Source of the DNA: Thalassotalea psychrophila | GTDB taxonomy: Bacteria; Pseudomonadota; Gammaproteobacteria; Enterobacterales; Alteromonadaceae | Length of the DNA: 64,000 bases | Reading direction: 5' to 3' | Assembly (NCBI RefSeq): GCF_031583595.1 | Contig: NZ_CP134145.1 | Location: 4,650,001-4,714,000 of the forward strand | Shown: piece by piece, positions 54,268 to 64,000 of the stretch | Numbering within the stretch: position 1 is the stretch's first letter | How the letters are laid out: every line of letters begins with the position of its first letter | The notes under the pieces: model-generated | Database searches by the model: none | Seen by the model: only the letters and a program-made list of their open reading frames with translations | Told to the model about the DNA's origin: nothing | Program-made: the position numbers and the translations under genes

Positions 54268-54686
54268 CGATATTTTGCTCCGCCTTTAATAATCCCTATG
54301 CCGTAGGTTATACACATAACAATGACTAAATGTGAAATTTCAGGCTCGAAACCTATTAATTTGATATCCTCCAACAGCTCATAGCCTAAGCCTAAAACTA
54401 AACCAACACCTAATGAAAGAGCCATGGCTTCAGACTGAATTTTTTGCTGCATTTCATCTAAACCCTGTAGATACCTTTTGTTAGCGAAAATCATACCAAA
54501 ACCAACACACACATTTACCAATACACCTATAACAGTCAGTAGAGTATCGAAGTCCCATATAAACCTAGGGGCAAATGCAGCGATTGCCGAGGTTATTACC
54601 CATGCTAATGTCCACATTCCCAACTTGAATGTATTTTTCTTGGTTCGTGCTTGCCACTCATTCGGTTCTGTTACTTGCTTATTCAT
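54264..54686 (-). CDS. Four-helix membrane protein of unknown function
   Basis: 140 residues with four hydrophobic segments: LGMWTLAWVITSAIAAFA, LLTVIGVLVNVCVGFGMIFA, LSLGVGLVLGLGYEL and HLVIVMCITYGIGII. A charged loop, ANKRYLQGLDEMQQKIQSEAMAL, connects the second and third. It is coupled to the small XRE gene and has no recognisable family beyond the XRE-associated membrane proteins. Inner-membrane location is inferred. Confidence 0.75.
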   Translation of the reverse strand: MNKQVTEPNEWQARTKKNTFKLGMWTLAWVITSAIAAFAPRFIWDFDTLLTVIGVLVNVCVGFGMIFANKRYLQGLDEMQQKIQSEAMALSLGVGLVLGLGYELLEDIKLIGFEPEISHLVIVMCITYGIGIIKGGAKYR

Positions 54687-54823
54687 AAGTCTACCTTGTT
54701 TGTCATAATGTAAAACGTACTTTACTTTCAGGTAGATTAAACCTCAACCAACCAGATGTCAAGCTCACTTTACATAAAGACAGGTAAACCTAACTAAAAG
54801 GCTTTGTAATAGGGTAAGTATTT

Positions 54824-56020
54824 TTATGACTTATTCAGCCATAATAAAATATCTTCTGTTCGGCTTCTCCAGCTAGGCTCATCATGGGTACCGCCTTGTA
54901 TAATTTGATACCTTAATTCCGGTTTGTTAAAACCAGCCAACAAAAGTTCTTCGTAGACTTCTTGTGTTTCTTTAAGAATATTGTCACCAAATAGTCCAAA
55001 TTCATTATCACCTATGTCTATATGGAACTTCATCGGGTATTTTTTTGGTGTTTGTTTAATGTAATCAATAAAATGAGAACCAACTAATCGTTTTAAAAAT
55101 GCAGACGAAAGACAGGCAGCTTTAGATATTACTTCCTGATGACGTAAAGCGGTATAGCAAGAAATTAACCCTCCCATAGAGCTGCCCATTAAGCTGGTAT
55201 ATTCCCGCTCTGGTTTGCTGCGATATTGCTTATCAATACTCGGCTTAAGTTCATTAACCAACCAATCTGCAAACTCTGCACCTTTGGCCTCTGCCAAATG
55301 CTTACCATCTATACCATGCGCTACTTTATCGTCATCATTAAATGGTAAGTATTCCATTCGTCTGTTATCTCCAGCATGGTCTACTGCAACTACAATTGAT
55401 GTTAAAGCTGATCCGTTCTCTGCAAACTTTTCCATCAGTTCGTCCATTTGCCATTCGCCAGCGTTTGCCGTTTTATCATCAAAAACATTTTGTCCATCGG
55501 TCATGTAAATAACAGGAAAACGCTCGTTAGAATCCTTGTAGTGAGGCGGTAAGTATATTCTTACCTTTCTTTGTCCTTTAAATGTAGGTAATTCAATATC
55601 CTCAACTACTACTGTACCAACAACCGTACTTGGGGCTTCTTTAGTCGACAAGTCGGTCCAGTCGGCGACTTCAATATTAATAACTTGTGTATGACCACTA
55701 ACAGTATAATTTCTGTTATCTCGGTTAGCGCCAGTATCCGAAATTTCAACGGTGTCCCAACTTCCCCGGGTTACTTTAAAGTTAAGTATTTTTCCTTTTT
55801 CAAAAGTTGGGAAATTGTATTCAAATATACCGTCTCCCTTTGCTGTCATTTCAAAGCCGTCTGCAGTCGGATCCCAGCTGTTGAAATCGCCGCCTAATGT
55901 GAGCTTAGAATGTTGTGGCGTGTTTTCTGGTACTTTTACAATGAGGGTAATTTCAGAATTATTCGGGCTGCAAGCGCAAAGGCTGATAATTGAAATTAAC
56001 AAGATAATATAACGGAACAT
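54824..56020 (-). CDS. Lipoprotein esterase with N-terminal starch-binding-like domain
   Basis: 398 residues. Lipoprotein signal MFRYIILLISIISLCAC. Residues about 25-120 (LTLGGDFNSWDPTADGFEMTAKGDGIFEYNF, then FKVTRGSWDTVEI) form a CBM20/CBM48-like fold with the conserved N-x-W. The rest is a putative-esterase alpha/beta hydrolase, with nucleophile Ser in GSSMGGLISCYTALRH (about residue 280) and His in GGTHDEPSWRSR (about 378). It could remove acyl groups from a glucan or be a glucan-bound esterase; the natural substrate is unknown. It lies downstream of the amylase, with its own 258-bp leader holding a LacI-type operator. Confidence 0.82.
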   Translation of the reverse strand: MFRYIILLISIISLCACSPNNSEITLIVKVPENTPQHSKLTLGGDFNSWDPTADGFEMTAKGDGIFEYNFPTFEKGKILNFKVTRGSWDTVEISDTGANRDNRNYTVSGHTQVINIEVADWTDLSTKEAPSTVVGTVVVEDIELPTFKGQRKVRIYLPPHYKDSNERFPVIYMTDGQNVFDDKTANAGEWQMDELMEKFAENGSALTSIVVAVDHAGDNRRMEYLPFNDDDKVAHGIDGKHLAEAKGAEFADWLVNELKPSIDKQYRSKPEREYTSLMGSSMGGLISCYTALRHQEVISKAACLSSAFLKRLVGSHFIDYIKQTPKKYPMKFHIDIGDNEFGLFGDNILKETQEVYEELLLAGFNKPELRYQIIQGGTHDEPSWRSRTEDILLWLNKS

Positions 56021-56090
56021 AACAGTTTCTCAGTAAACGTTTTTCATAACATTAACATATTAAATTATGAAATCTCTTTGCGTACCTATC

Positions 56091-56104
56091 CATACGTATG
56101 CAAG
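56091..56104. promoter_or_regulatory. candidate LacI-type operator before the esterase
   Basis: CCATACGTATGCAA has the same ATACGTAT core as the sites at 41.5 and 44.46 kb. It is about 75 bp upstream of the esterase start and would let the starch regulator control this gene. The left flank differs from the others, so confidence is moderate. Confidence 0.55.
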
Positions 56105-56234
56105 GGCGTTTTATTTTAGAGGTAAGGGAACAGATAAGTGCCGTATGCTATAAATCATCTTCTGCAGCTAAGCGCGAGACTGCGTTTATATAGCGTATAA
56201 AGCCAAGAATAAATGTAGACTAATATTCAGGAAG

Positions 56235-56271
56235 TCAGGGTAACTGAACTGGTTCTGCTACCCTGATTTTT
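56235..56271. terminator. hairpin at the end of the amylase operon
   Basis: TCAGGGTA (56235-56242) and TACCCTGA (56259-56266) form an 8-bp stem, with GAAC/GTTC nested inside. The U-run (TTTTT) follows on the plus strand, opposite to the genes. The hairpin closes the glgB-to-amylase transcript only 8 nt beyond the stop codon. It may also stop antisense transcription entering from the left. Confidence 0.6.
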
Positions 56272-56278
56272 CTTCAAC

Positions 56279-58048
56279 CTATTTATATGCTTTATAAATG
56301 GCGTAGCTCAAAGGAGCTAAATTAATGGTTACGACCCCGTCTTGTTCGTCTTTATCTTTCGCTAATACAACTGGTTCAAAACCTTTGTATGAAAGTGTCA
56401 TGGTTTGGCTTTGATCTGTCGTTGCCGTATTTGCAACAATTAAGTATTGGCCATTTTCATCAGTGCGAGTAAAGGCATAAAGTCCAGGGGTTTGCTGCGA
56501 GTATACTTGCTCTTGCTTACCATGACGAAGGGCTTCATGCGCTTGGTATAAATTCCCCAAACTTACCAAATCTTGATAAAGCACATGGCTTTGGTCAAAG
56601 TTGGCATCAGCCGTTGTCGCATCTGTACCAAGTAAGTCATCATCATTATAAATATCGACCTTTGAAGGCATCATATCTTGGCGTGAATTTTTATCATTAC
56701 CGTCACCGACAAAGCCTTGTTCGTCGCCATAATAAACCACTGGAATACCTCGAGAAAAATACATTAACGCATTAGACAATTTCACTCGTGCCAGTTTTTC
56801 AGCTTCGCTCATATCAGGATTTTCTCTATCAAGAATGTGAGCAAAGCGGCCCATATCATGATTACCAGTAAAGGTAACCAGCATGCTAGCATCACTGTCT
56901 TCATCTTGATAATAATGATCACCGTTAAAAAGGGCTTCTAATTGATCAGTGCCTTCATGTTCAACCAACGCCTTAGCGATAGCGCCTTGCAGGGCAAAAT
57001 CTAAAATTGATTGCATCTTGCCAGTAGTGGTAAATGTGCTTAGAAATTCTGGGGTAAAATCGTAGACTTCACCAAACATAAAGAACTGTGGAATACCCAA
57101 TGATTTAGCATGTTCAACAATGGCAGGAGAAAACTCTGTCCAAAACTCCATATTCACATGTTTAACCGTATCAATCCTAAAGCCGTCAGGTTTAAATTCA
57201 GACACCACGCCTTTGAACACCTCAATTAAACCAGAGATCACTTCTGGGTTTGCAGTATCAATATCATCAAGGCCAGCAAAATCACCGTAAATAGCGCTTT
57301 CACCTTCCCAAGTACTGTCGCCTTGGTTGTTGTAATACTTAGGGTCATTTAACCACTGCGGCGTTTTAATGTTTTCACTGCCCTCGGGGATAAATACCGA
57401 ATATTCATCACCGTTCGCTACTTGCTCTAAGGTTTTGTAATCACATAACCCAGGCTTTGCACCAAGCCATTGTTTACCGTCTTCACCATGACACTCTTTA
57501 AACTTAATAACATCGGCACTGTGATTGGCAATAATGTCAAAAAACACCTTCATATTAAGTGCATGTGCTGCATCAATTAAATCTTTCAAGTCTTGATTAG
57601 AGCCTAAATGTGGGTCGATTTCGGTAAAATCTAGAACCCAGTAGCCATGATAACCAGAGCTGTCGCCCTGCACTGCTTGGTTACGCATTATTGGCGTCAT
57701 CCAAATTGCAGTAATACCCATGTTTTGTAAATACGGCAGCTTTTCTTTTAAGCCGATAATATCACCGCCATGATAATGACCGTTGCTTGTTGGATCAAAG
57801 CCACCTTGCGACTCTAAAATAGTGGCCGAGCCATTATCATTACTGCTATCACCATTATTAAAACGGTCAGGCATAACAAAATAAAAAATTTCATCACGGA
57901 TGTCGCGTTCTAAATAATGTGGTAGTTCGGCACTGATTTTTGCTGTTTTTATCTGAGTTTCAACTTGCGTCGTTTGCTTATTTGCAGAATCACAAGCACT
58001 TAACGTTAAGGCACAAAACCCTAAAAATGTGGTTTTTATTATATTCAT
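56279..58048 (-). CDS. GH13 alpha-amylase lipoprotein
   Basis: 589 residues, lipobox S-A-C at residue 19. (beta/alpha)8 barrel with DEIFYFVMPDRFNNGDSSND, DIIANHS, nucleophile Asp293 in DGFRIDTVKHV, acid Glu327 in FMFGEVYDF, and Asp398 in FTGNHDMGRF. The C-terminal beta domain ends in LAPLSYAIYKAYK. This resembles periplasmic or surface-anchored amylases that yield maltodextrins. It lies 21 bp after malQ and is the last gene before a hairpin; the esterase is separated by 258 bp. Confidence 0.93.
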   Translation of the reverse strand: MNIIKTTFLGFCALTLSACDSANKQTTQVETQIKTAKISAELPHYLERDIRDEIFYFVMPDRFNNGDSSNDNGSATILESQGGFDPTSNGHYHGGDIIGLKEKLPYLQNMGITAIWMTPIMRNQAVQGDSSGYHGYWVLDFTEIDPHLGSNQDLKDLIDAAHALNMKVFFDIIANHSADVIKFKECHGEDGKQWLGAKPGLCDYKTLEQVANGDEYSVFIPEGSENIKTPQWLNDPKYYNNQGDSTWEGESAIYGDFAGLDDIDTANPEVISGLIEVFKGVVSEFKPDGFRIDTVKHVNMEFWTEFSPAIVEHAKSLGIPQFFMFGEVYDFTPEFLSTFTTTGKMQSILDFALQGAIAKALVEHEGTDQLEALFNGDHYYQDEDSDASMLVTFTGNHDMGRFAHILDRENPDMSEAEKLARVKLSNALMYFSRGIPVVYYGDEQGFVGDGNDKNSRQDMMPSKVDIYNDDDLLGTDATTADANFDQSHVLYQDLVSLGNLYQAHEALRHGKQEQVYSQQTPGLYAFTRTDENGQYLIVANTATTDQSQTMTLSYKGFEPVVLAKDKDEQDGVVTINLAPLSYAIYKAYK

Positions 58049-58069
58049 AATCTTTCCTATGCCTTAAGG

Positions 58070-60250
58070 TTACCCTTTTGGTCGTTCCTGATTCATTACA
58101 TCAACTAAATTGTTCATATCTTGGTGTTGCCAAAACTCTTCAATGGTAAATGGCAAACGGCGACGCCAATTTGGGTGCTCATCTATTGTACCAGGTATAT
58201 TTACCTGCTCTGTTAAGCCTAAAGCATCTTCAAGTGGTACCAATAAAATACGACTTGGCGCTTTAGCCAAAAATGCTTGTACAGCGCGTGCGAGTTCAGA
58301 GTTCATCACCGCAGGCTGTGTTTGCGGGAAATTCTCTTTGCTAAGCACACCTTCATATTCAAGCGCACCAAGCAATTGTTCACGGTCAGTCACCCGAGAA
58401 TTGCGCTCATCAATACCCATTTGTTCATTCGGGTATAAATTTAATTCTTGGCGCCATTTCAAATCATTCCCCGTCCACCAACCGGCAATGGTTGATAAGT
58501 CATGAGTAGAAACCGTTACCATTGATTGTTCTGAGTAAATTTCAGGACGGAAAAATAAGCCATTATCCCAACGTTCAAAAAATAACACTTTATAAGACAG
58601 TAAGCCTGCCGATGACATAATGTCACCAAAGCCATCAGGCACGTTACCTAAATCTTCACCAATAACCACACAGTTATTACGACGCGACTCTAACGCAATG
58701 ATGCGGAATATATCTTCCAGTGGGAAGGTAATATAAATACCTTGGTCAGCTGCCATACCGGGCGCAACCCAATATTGACGCATTAATCCTAATACATGAT
58801 CAATACGAAGAGCCCCGGCATGACGCATATTGCTGCGTAACGCTTTAACTAACGGCATATAGCCTTTTTCTTGCAGTGCTACCGGATTAATCGGCGTTAA
58901 GCCCCAGTCTTGTCCTAGGGTATTCATCGCGTCAGGTGGAGCGCCAACCGCAGCGCCAGACACATAACTGTGTTTATCGGCCCATACTTCTGCGCCACTG
59001 CCATCACAACCAACCGCTAAATCTAAATATAACCCTACTGGCATATCATCAGACTTCGCTTGTGCAGCTGCGTCGCCCAATTGGCTATCAGCAATAAATT
59101 GTAAAAATTGAAAATAGCCAATACGCTCAATATTGTCTTTTTTAAATTGCTCAACCTCAACACTGTGTGGGTCTTGAAACTCTATTGGCCAAGCTTTCCA
59201 GCCATAGGCATGCTCATCAATGGCGCGAAAGTGCTCATAAAGAGCATCAAATGTCGCTAATTCGAATAAGTCATCGCCCATTTCAGTAACGAAGGTTAAA
59301 TACTGCTTAGCAAATTTTGTATTTTTCGGTAAATGGTTAGCAACAAAGTCTTTGTATAATAATTCCATTGCTTGCAGCTTAAGATACGCTGCATGTGGGT
59401 AATCAATAAATTCTTGCTGGTTAGCTTGTGCAACTTGATCTTTAAAATCTTTCGATTTAACTAGGGTTTGCATTGGCTTACAGGTTGTAAAATTATCAAC
59501 GCTGGTAACATCGATATAAAGTGTATTTAAAAAACAACGACTCGTTGGTGAATATGGGCTGATATGAGCAGGGTTGTTTGGGTATAACGGGTGTAAAGGA
59601 TTCAAACCTATCGCTGTTACACCGCGCTGTGCTGACTGCTTTACCAGGTTTTTAAGATCGCCAAAATCGCCCATGCCCCAACTGTTGTCTGACTTAACCG
59701 AATACAACTGAGCAGCTAACCCCCACATACGATAATCTGCGGCATCATTTGGGTTATAGCACTTTTGCGGAGCAACAATCAGGTGACCGGTTGCGGTGTT
59801 TTCCCCTAAGCTAACCGATAAAGAGTGATAACCTTCTGGTAGATTAGGTAACACCACGGCAAGCTTTTTATATACCGTACCATTAACATCTTGCTCGGCA
59901 ATAACACTCAGTTCAGCAACATCTACAACACCAGTTAATATGCTGCTATCTTCTTTTGATACAAGCCATTGTAGGTTACTGTTCAAATCAGCACTGGCAA
60001 CGCTGATCCAGACGCTATGAACAGCCTGCTCTGATTTAACCATTTGCATTGCCGGTAAAAGCGAGATCCATGAGGCTTCACTTAACTGCTTCACACTCGC
60101 CAATATTGCCTCGTCGCAGTCAACGTTGTAATTCATTGCGGTGAGTAATGCTTTAAGCGCATCTTGGTTGGCAGCAACCGAGTTACCGTAACTATCAATA
60201 TAACTGGAGTGAAAACCTACCTGTTCGGCAAGTTGTTGAATAGCTGTCAT
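58070..60250 (-). CDS. malQ: 4-alpha-glucanotransferase (amylomaltase)
   Basis: 726 residues. Motifs of GH77: GVTAIGLNPLHPLYPNNPAHISPYSPTSRCFLNTLYIDV, GALRIDHVLGLMRQYWVAPG (nucleophile Asp), CVVIGEDLGNVPDGF (acid Glu) and TVSTHDLSTIAGWW. The long N-terminal region precedes the barrel, as in E. coli MalQ. It transfers glucan segments between maltodextrins in the cytoplasm. Its ATG overlaps the glgX stop codon (TAATG), a tight translational coupling. Confidence 0.96.
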   Translation of the reverse strand: MTAIQQLAEQVGFHSSYIDSYGNSVAANQDALKALLTAMNYNVDCDEAILASVKQLSEASWISLLPAMQMVKSEQAVHSVWISVASADLNSNLQWLVSKEDSSILTGVVDVAELSVIAEQDVNGTVYKKLAVVLPNLPEGYHSLSVSLGENTATGHLIVAPQKCYNPNDAADYRMWGLAAQLYSVKSDNSWGMGDFGDLKNLVKQSAQRGVTAIGLNPLHPLYPNNPAHISPYSPTSRCFLNTLYIDVTSVDNFTTCKPMQTLVKSKDFKDQVAQANQQEFIDYPHAAYLKLQAMELLYKDFVANHLPKNTKFAKQYLTFVTEMGDDLFELATFDALYEHFRAIDEHAYGWKAWPIEFQDPHSVEVEQFKKDNIERIGYFQFLQFIADSQLGDAAAQAKSDDMPVGLYLDLAVGCDGSGAEVWADKHSYVSGAAVGAPPDAMNTLGQDWGLTPINPVALQEKGYMPLVKALRSNMRHAGALRIDHVLGLMRQYWVAPGMAADQGIYITFPLEDIFRIIALESRRNNCVVIGEDLGNVPDGFGDIMSSAGLLSYKVLFFERWDNGLFFRPEIYSEQSMVTVSTHDLSTIAGWWTGNDLKWRQELNLYPNEQMGIDERNSRVTDREQLLGALEYEGVLSKENFPQTQPAVMNSELARAVQAFLAKAPSRILLVPLEDALGLTEQVNIPGTIDEHPNWRRRLPFTIEEFWQHQDMNNLVDVMNQERPKG

Positions 60251-62379
60251 TATTGTATTCCCTGTGTATCATTTTGGCTGTATGTCAGTACCGAGCAACT
60301 AAACGCAGCAACAGATAACAAGGTGCTATCTATTAGTGTGTTAGTAATGTCGGCTTTGCTATCAGCGGTATTTATTATTTGCGACCAATTACCGGGCAAA
60401 TTGGGTAATTGAAAATTACATGCCACGTCGTGGGCATTAAAAATTATTAACAAAGCATCGTCATTAGCAACGTTTGCTGTTTTGTTATTGTTGGTATCAG
60501 CCAACATCATGGCAAAACTCTTAAGCGCCTTGTTGTGCCAGTTGCTTTCGTCCATAGCCTCGCCATGGCAATTAAACCAACTGATATCCGGCAAACCTGT
60601 TTTGGCTGAAACTTGTTGCCCGTGTTGATAATTTAAGCGGTTAAGTAATGGGTGTTGCTTACGCAGCTTGATGAGTTGTTGCACAAAGTGAACTTGCTGT
60701 TCGTCTTGTTTGTCCCAGTTCAGCCAGGTAATTTCATTGTCTTGGCAATAGGCATTATTATTGCCATATTGACTATTATTGCGCTCATCGCCAGCAAGCA
60801 GCATTGGCGTACCTTGCGATAAAAACAGCGTCGCTAAAATATTACGTTTTTGTTGCTTGCGTATCTTATTAATGTTGGCATTAGTCGTTTCACCTTCAAC
60901 GCCGTAATTACGGCTAAAGTTACTCTTGTGACCATCTCTGTTTTGCTCGCCATTGGCTTGATTATGACGTTGTTCAAACGTCACTAAATCATGGAGGGTA
61001 TAACCGTCGTGAGTGGTTACCACATTCACGCTGGCATATGGACGTCGGCCGTGATGTTCGAAAATATCACCACTACCATGTAATCGTCGGGCAAATTCGG
61101 CGATCATGTTGTCTTCGCCACGCCAAAAACGACGCACGGCGTCACGATATCGGTCATTCCATTCATACCAATTTCCAGGAAATTGACCAAGCTGATAACC
61201 ACCATGGCCAATATCCCATGGTTCAGCAATCAGCTTTACATGAGCTAAAACAGGATCTTGACGAAGCGCGGCAAAGAAACTTGAATGGCCATAAAAATTA
61301 TCATTACCCTGTAAATCCTGACGACCTAATATGGGGGCTAAATCAAAACGGAAGCCGTCGATACCCATCACTTCAACCCAATAACGCAAACTGTCCATTA
61401 CCAGTTGCAACACACGCGGATGAGCTAAATTTAATGTATTTCCACAACCTGAATGATTTATATAAAAACGCTTATCTTCTGCTTCTAAGCGATAATAGCT
61501 GGCGTTATCTATGCCTTTAAAACTGTACGTTGGCCCCATGTGATTGCCTTCGGCGGTATGGTTATAAACCACGTCTAATATCACTTGCATTCCGGCTTGG
61601 TGAAAGGCGTCAACCATCTGTTGAAACTCGGTTAAATCTTGCTGCTGACAATATCTGGGTTCAGGCGCAAAAAAGGCGATAGAGTTATAGCCCCAGTAAT
61701 TTTTTAAGTCTTTTTCTAAGGCAAATGATTCATCAAAAAAGCCATGGATAGGCAAAAGCTCAACGCTGGTAACACCTAAATCTTTAAAATAATTAATTAC
61801 CGATGGCTGAGCTAATCCTTTGAAAGTGCCACGCATTTCAACCGGTACAGTTGGGTTCAATTTAGTAAAGCCCTTTACATGAGCTTCGTAGATTATGGTT
61901 TCATTGTCGTTAACCGTTACTGCATTGTTTAAACCATCAAACGGCTCAACAACAACACATTTTGGCATGCAGGCGGCGTTGTCATTATTATCGATCATTA
62001 AGTCTTGCGCACACGAATTGATATCAAAACCATAGTGGCGTTCTGACCAAGTAAAGCTTTTATTTAATTGCTTCGCATAAGGGTCGAGCAATAATTTAGC
62101 CGGGTTAAATCGATGGCCATTATGCGGTTCATAGGGACCATGCACTCGATAACCGTATAAGGTTCCCGGCTGTATTTGTGGTAAATAACCATGCCAAACT
62201 TCATCGGTATATTCGGTTAACTCAACTCGGCTTAATTCGGTTTCAGTAACATTGTCGAACAAACAAAGTTCAACCTTAGTCGCGTTGGCAGAAAACAGGG
62301 CAAAATTAGTACCGCTACCATCAAAGGTTGCACCTAAAGGATAATGTTTACCGGGATTTACCAACTTAGCTAAGGTCAT
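60250..62379 (-). CDS. glgX: Glycogen debranching enzyme
   Basis: About 709 residues from the ATG at 62379; a TTG just before is possible but less likely. The N-terminal CBM48-like domain (KHYPLGATFDGSGTNFALFSANATKVELCLFD) is followed by the GH13_11 barrel: GYRVHGPYEPHNGHRFNPAKLLLDPYAKQL, DVVYNHTAEG, GFRFDLAPILGR, LIAEPWDIGHGGYQLGQFP and NVVTTHDGYTLHDLV. It cuts alpha-1,6 branches of glycogen or limit dextrins in the cytoplasm. It begins 3 to 7 nt after the glgB stop and overlaps malQ by one base. Confidence 0.95.
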   Translation of the reverse strand: MTLAKLVNPGKHYPLGATFDGSGTNFALFSANATKVELCLFDNVTETELSRVELTEYTDEVWHGYLPQIQPGTLYGYRVHGPYEPHNGHRFNPAKLLLDPYAKQLNKSFTWSERHYGFDINSCAQDLMIDNNDNAACMPKCVVVEPFDGLNNAVTVNDNETIIYEAHVKGFTKLNPTVPVEMRGTFKGLAQPSVINYFKDLGVTSVELLPIHGFFDESFALEKDLKNYWGYNSIAFFAPEPRYCQQQDLTEFQQMVDAFHQAGMQVILDVVYNHTAEGNHMGPTYSFKGIDNASYYRLEAEDKRFYINHSGCGNTLNLAHPRVLQLVMDSLRYWVEVMGIDGFRFDLAPILGRQDLQGNDNFYGHSSFFAALRQDPVLAHVKLIAEPWDIGHGGYQLGQFPGNWYEWNDRYRDAVRRFWRGEDNMIAEFARRLHGSGDIFEHHGRRPYASVNVVTTHDGYTLHDLVTFEQRHNQANGEQNRDGHKSNFSRNYGVEGETTNANINKIRKQQKRNILATLFLSQGTPMLLAGDERNNSQYGNNNAYCQDNEITWLNWDKQDEQQVHFVQQLIKLRKQHPLLNRLNYQHGQQVSAKTGLPDISWFNCHGEAMDESNWHNKALKSFAMMLADTNNNKTANVANDDALLIIFNAHDVACNFQLPNLPGNWSQIINTADSKADITNTLIDSTLLSVAAFSCSVLTYSQNDTQGIQ

Positions 62380-62385
62380 CAATAA

Positions 62386-64000
62386 TTAACCTTGTAACTC
62401 AAACATAACAGTCGCAAGTGGCGGCACAGTGATTTCAATTGAATCTGTACGTCCTTGCCAAGGTCTGTTTGTTGATTGTGCGCCTAACGGGTTACCAACA
62501 TTACTACCACCATAAATGGCTGCGTCTGAGTTGAATATTTCTCTATGATAACCGTCTTTTGGCGTACCAACACGAAATGCATGCTGTACTGTTGGGGTAA
62601 AGTTACACACCACTAAAACTGGATTTGTACCATCTTGGCCATAACGCACATAGCTATAAATAGATTGCTCAGCATTATCATGATCAATCCAATCAAAGCC
62701 GTCTTTTTCACAATCCAGTTGATGCAAGGCTGGCATGGATTTATAAAGGTGATTTAAATCTTTAATTAATTTTTGCACGCCTTTATGGTTGTCGTTTTCC
62801 AGCAAATGCCAATCTAAGCCTTGATCGAAGTTCCACTCAGCTCGTTGACCAAATTCGCAGCCCATAAATAATAATTTTTTACCGGGATGAGACCACATAA
62901 AACTGTAATAAGCGCGTAAGTTAGCAAATTGTTGCCATTCATCACCGGGCATGCGCGTTAAAATAGAACCCTTACCATGCACCACTTCATCGTGACTTAG
63001 CGGTAGTACAAAGTTTTCATCAAAGGCATACACCAAGCCAAAGCTCAATTCATTATGATGATGTTGGCGATATATAGGTTCACGTTTCATGTACTCAAGC
63101 GAGTCATTCATCCAGCCCATGTTCCACTTATAACCAAAGCCTAATCCGCCCTCACTTGTTGGGCGTGAAACACCCGGCCAAGAGGTTGATTCTTCGGCTA
63201 CGGAGAATGCACCTGGATAGTCTGCGTACAACTCTTCATTAAACTCTTTTAAAAATGCCTCGGCTTCTAAATTCTCATTACCGCCATGTTCATTTGGGAT
63301 CCACTCGCCATCGGCTCGGCTGTAATCCAAATACAGCATTGAAGCAACTGCATCTACTCGAATGCCATCAACATGATAAGTATCAAGCCAATGCATGGCA
63401 CTAGATCGTAAAAAATTTGCTACTTCAGTACGGCCATAATTATAAATTAACGTGTTCCAATCAGGATGAAAGCCCTTACGTAAATCTTCATGTTCATACA
63501 AACAAGTGCCATCAAATTTTGCCAGGCCATGTTCATCGATGGGGAAATGACCAGGTACCCAGTCAATCAATAAACCAAGGCCGGCGTTATGGCAGGCCTG
63601 TACAAAATATTTAAAATCTTGCGCACTGCCAAAGCGTGCGGTAGGGGCAAACAATCCAACCGGTTGATAACCCCAGGAGCCATCATAAGGAAATTCGCTT
63701 ACCGGCATGAGCTGAATATGAGTGAAGCCCATATCTAATGTGTAAGGAATTAAACGTTCGGCGATATCTCGATAGTTTAAAAACTCATTATTTTGGTCAC
63801 GTTGCCAAGAGCCTAAATGCAATTCGTAAATTGAAATCGGGCTGCTTCTATCATTGCGTAGCTGACGCGAATTCATCCACTGTTGATCATTCCAATTGAA
63901 TTCTACTTCTGCAGAAATTACTGATGAAGTTTCAGGACGCATTTGAGCTTGCACGCCGTACGGGTCTGCTTTTAATGGTAGTAAATTACCGTTATTGTCT
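62386..64000 (-). CDS. glgB: 1,4-alpha-glucan branching enzyme (5' end beyond window)
   Basis: The frame is open through the window's right edge. Upstream of the first GTG at 63954 it continues [14 protein letters not shown], a standard GlgB segment, so the true start lies outside. Visible parts of the GH13_9 barrel: [37 protein letters not shown], nucleophile Asp in [18 protein letters not shown], acid Glu in [15 protein letters not shown], and [14 protein letters not shown]. The C-terminal beta domain ends in [14 protein letters not shown]. The missing part is the N-terminal CBM48 and leader, perhaps 200 residues. It is the first visible gene of the glgB-glgX-malQ-amylase run. Confidence 0.97.
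   Translation of the reverse strand, partial: DNNGNLLPLKADPYGVQAQMRPETSSVISAEVEFNWNDQQWMNSRQLRNDRSSPISIYELHLGSWQRDQNNEFLNYRDIAERLIPYTLDMGFTHIQLMPVSEFPYDGSWGYQPVGLFAPTARFGSAQDFKYFVQACHNAGLGLLIDWVPGHFPIDEHGLAKFDGTCLYEHEDLRKGFHPDWNTLIYNYGRTEVANFLRSSAMHWLDTYHVDGIRVDAVASMLYLDYSRADGEWIPNEHGGNENLEAEAFLKEFNEELYADYPGAFSVAEESTSWPGVSRPTSEGGLGFGYKWNMGWMNDSLEYMKREPIYRQHHHNELSFGLVYAFDENFVLPLSHDEVVHGKGSILTRMPGDEWQQFANLRAYYSFMWSHPGKKLLFMGCEFGQRAEWNFDQGLDWHLLENDNHKGVQKLIKDLNHLYKSMPALHQLDCEKDGFDWIDHDNAEQSIYSYVRYGQDGTNPVLVVCNFTPTVQHAFRVGTPKDGYHREIFNSDAAIYGGSNVGNPLGAQSTNRPWQGRTDSIEITVPPLATVMFELQG

Noticed and set aside
61038..61520. 160-codon frame antisense to glgX
   Set aside because: His/Asn-rich low-information translation opposite a highly conserved gene; no independent support.

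Overview
This AT-rich 64-kb stretch looks like chromosome from a marine gammaproteobacterium of the Alteromonadales, most likely Colwelliaceae (Thalassotalea/Colwellia type). That placement rests on the protein families, the E. coli-like ilv, ilvY-ilvC and proBA gene sets, the many TonB-linked lipoproteins, and the short palindromic REP-like elements between genes. It is an inference, not a database match. No tRNA, rRNA, CRISPR array, transposase or prophage gene was seen.

Left part (1 to about 29.5 kb), core metabolism. A LysR gene cut by the window edge is divergent from a LysE-type exporter. Next come an HI0933-type flavoprotein, ferritin and a peroxiredoxin on the minus strand, and a NYN-domain protein. 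The branched-chain amino acid block is ilvE-ilvD-ilvA (minus strand), comM (plus), ilvY (minus) and ilvC (plus). Far upstream of ilvE is an unlisted 24-residue Ile/Leu/Val-rich leader peptide followed by a strong intrinsic terminator, which is a classic attenuator. ilvG and ilvM, which usually follow it, are absent here. Then come ansA, proB-proA, a YbdG-type mechanosensitive channel, tesB, a complete c-di-GMP-I riboswitch with no convincing gene downstream, a DUF885 lipoprotein, DUF523, a Kef-type antiporter, an exported peroxiredoxin, deoA-cdd, an outer-membrane-like protein and a two-gene membrane spermidine-synthase-like pair.

Right part (about 29.6 to 64 kb), a starch/glycogen/maltodextrin locus. 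A LacI regulator lies downstream of a four-gene minus-strand operon: multidomain pullulanase, second pullulanase-like GH13, GH97 alpha-glucosidase and an MFS sugar transporter. Further upstream is a four-repeat SusE/F-like starch-binding lipoprotein, divergent from a large TonB-dependent receptor. On the plus strand after the receptor come an FG-GAP/ASPIC-UnbV lipoprotein, a vanadium-haloperoxidase-type PAP2 lipoprotein, an aldo/keto reductase and a second MFS transporter. A small XRE regulator and membrane protein pair follows. Last is a minus-strand run glgB (5' end outside the window), glgX, malQ, an alpha-amylase lipoprotein and an esterase with an N-terminal starch-binding-like domain.

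Predicted working model: starch is bound by the repeat lipoprotein and cut at the surface by pullulanase and amylase. Oligosaccharides enter through the TonB receptor, are trimmed in the periplasm by GH97 and GH13 enzymes, cross the inner membrane by MFS transport, and are processed by MalQ, GlgX and GlgB. Palindromes of the form TGMATACGTATKCA occur before the pullulanase operon (two copies), between the lipoprotein and receptor genes, and before the esterase. They are probable operators of the LacI protein.

Non-coding highlights are the orphan riboswitch, the ilv attenuator with a long GGA-rich repeat leader, and three perfect tandem copies of a 53-bp hairpin unit beside an FtsX-permease remnant.
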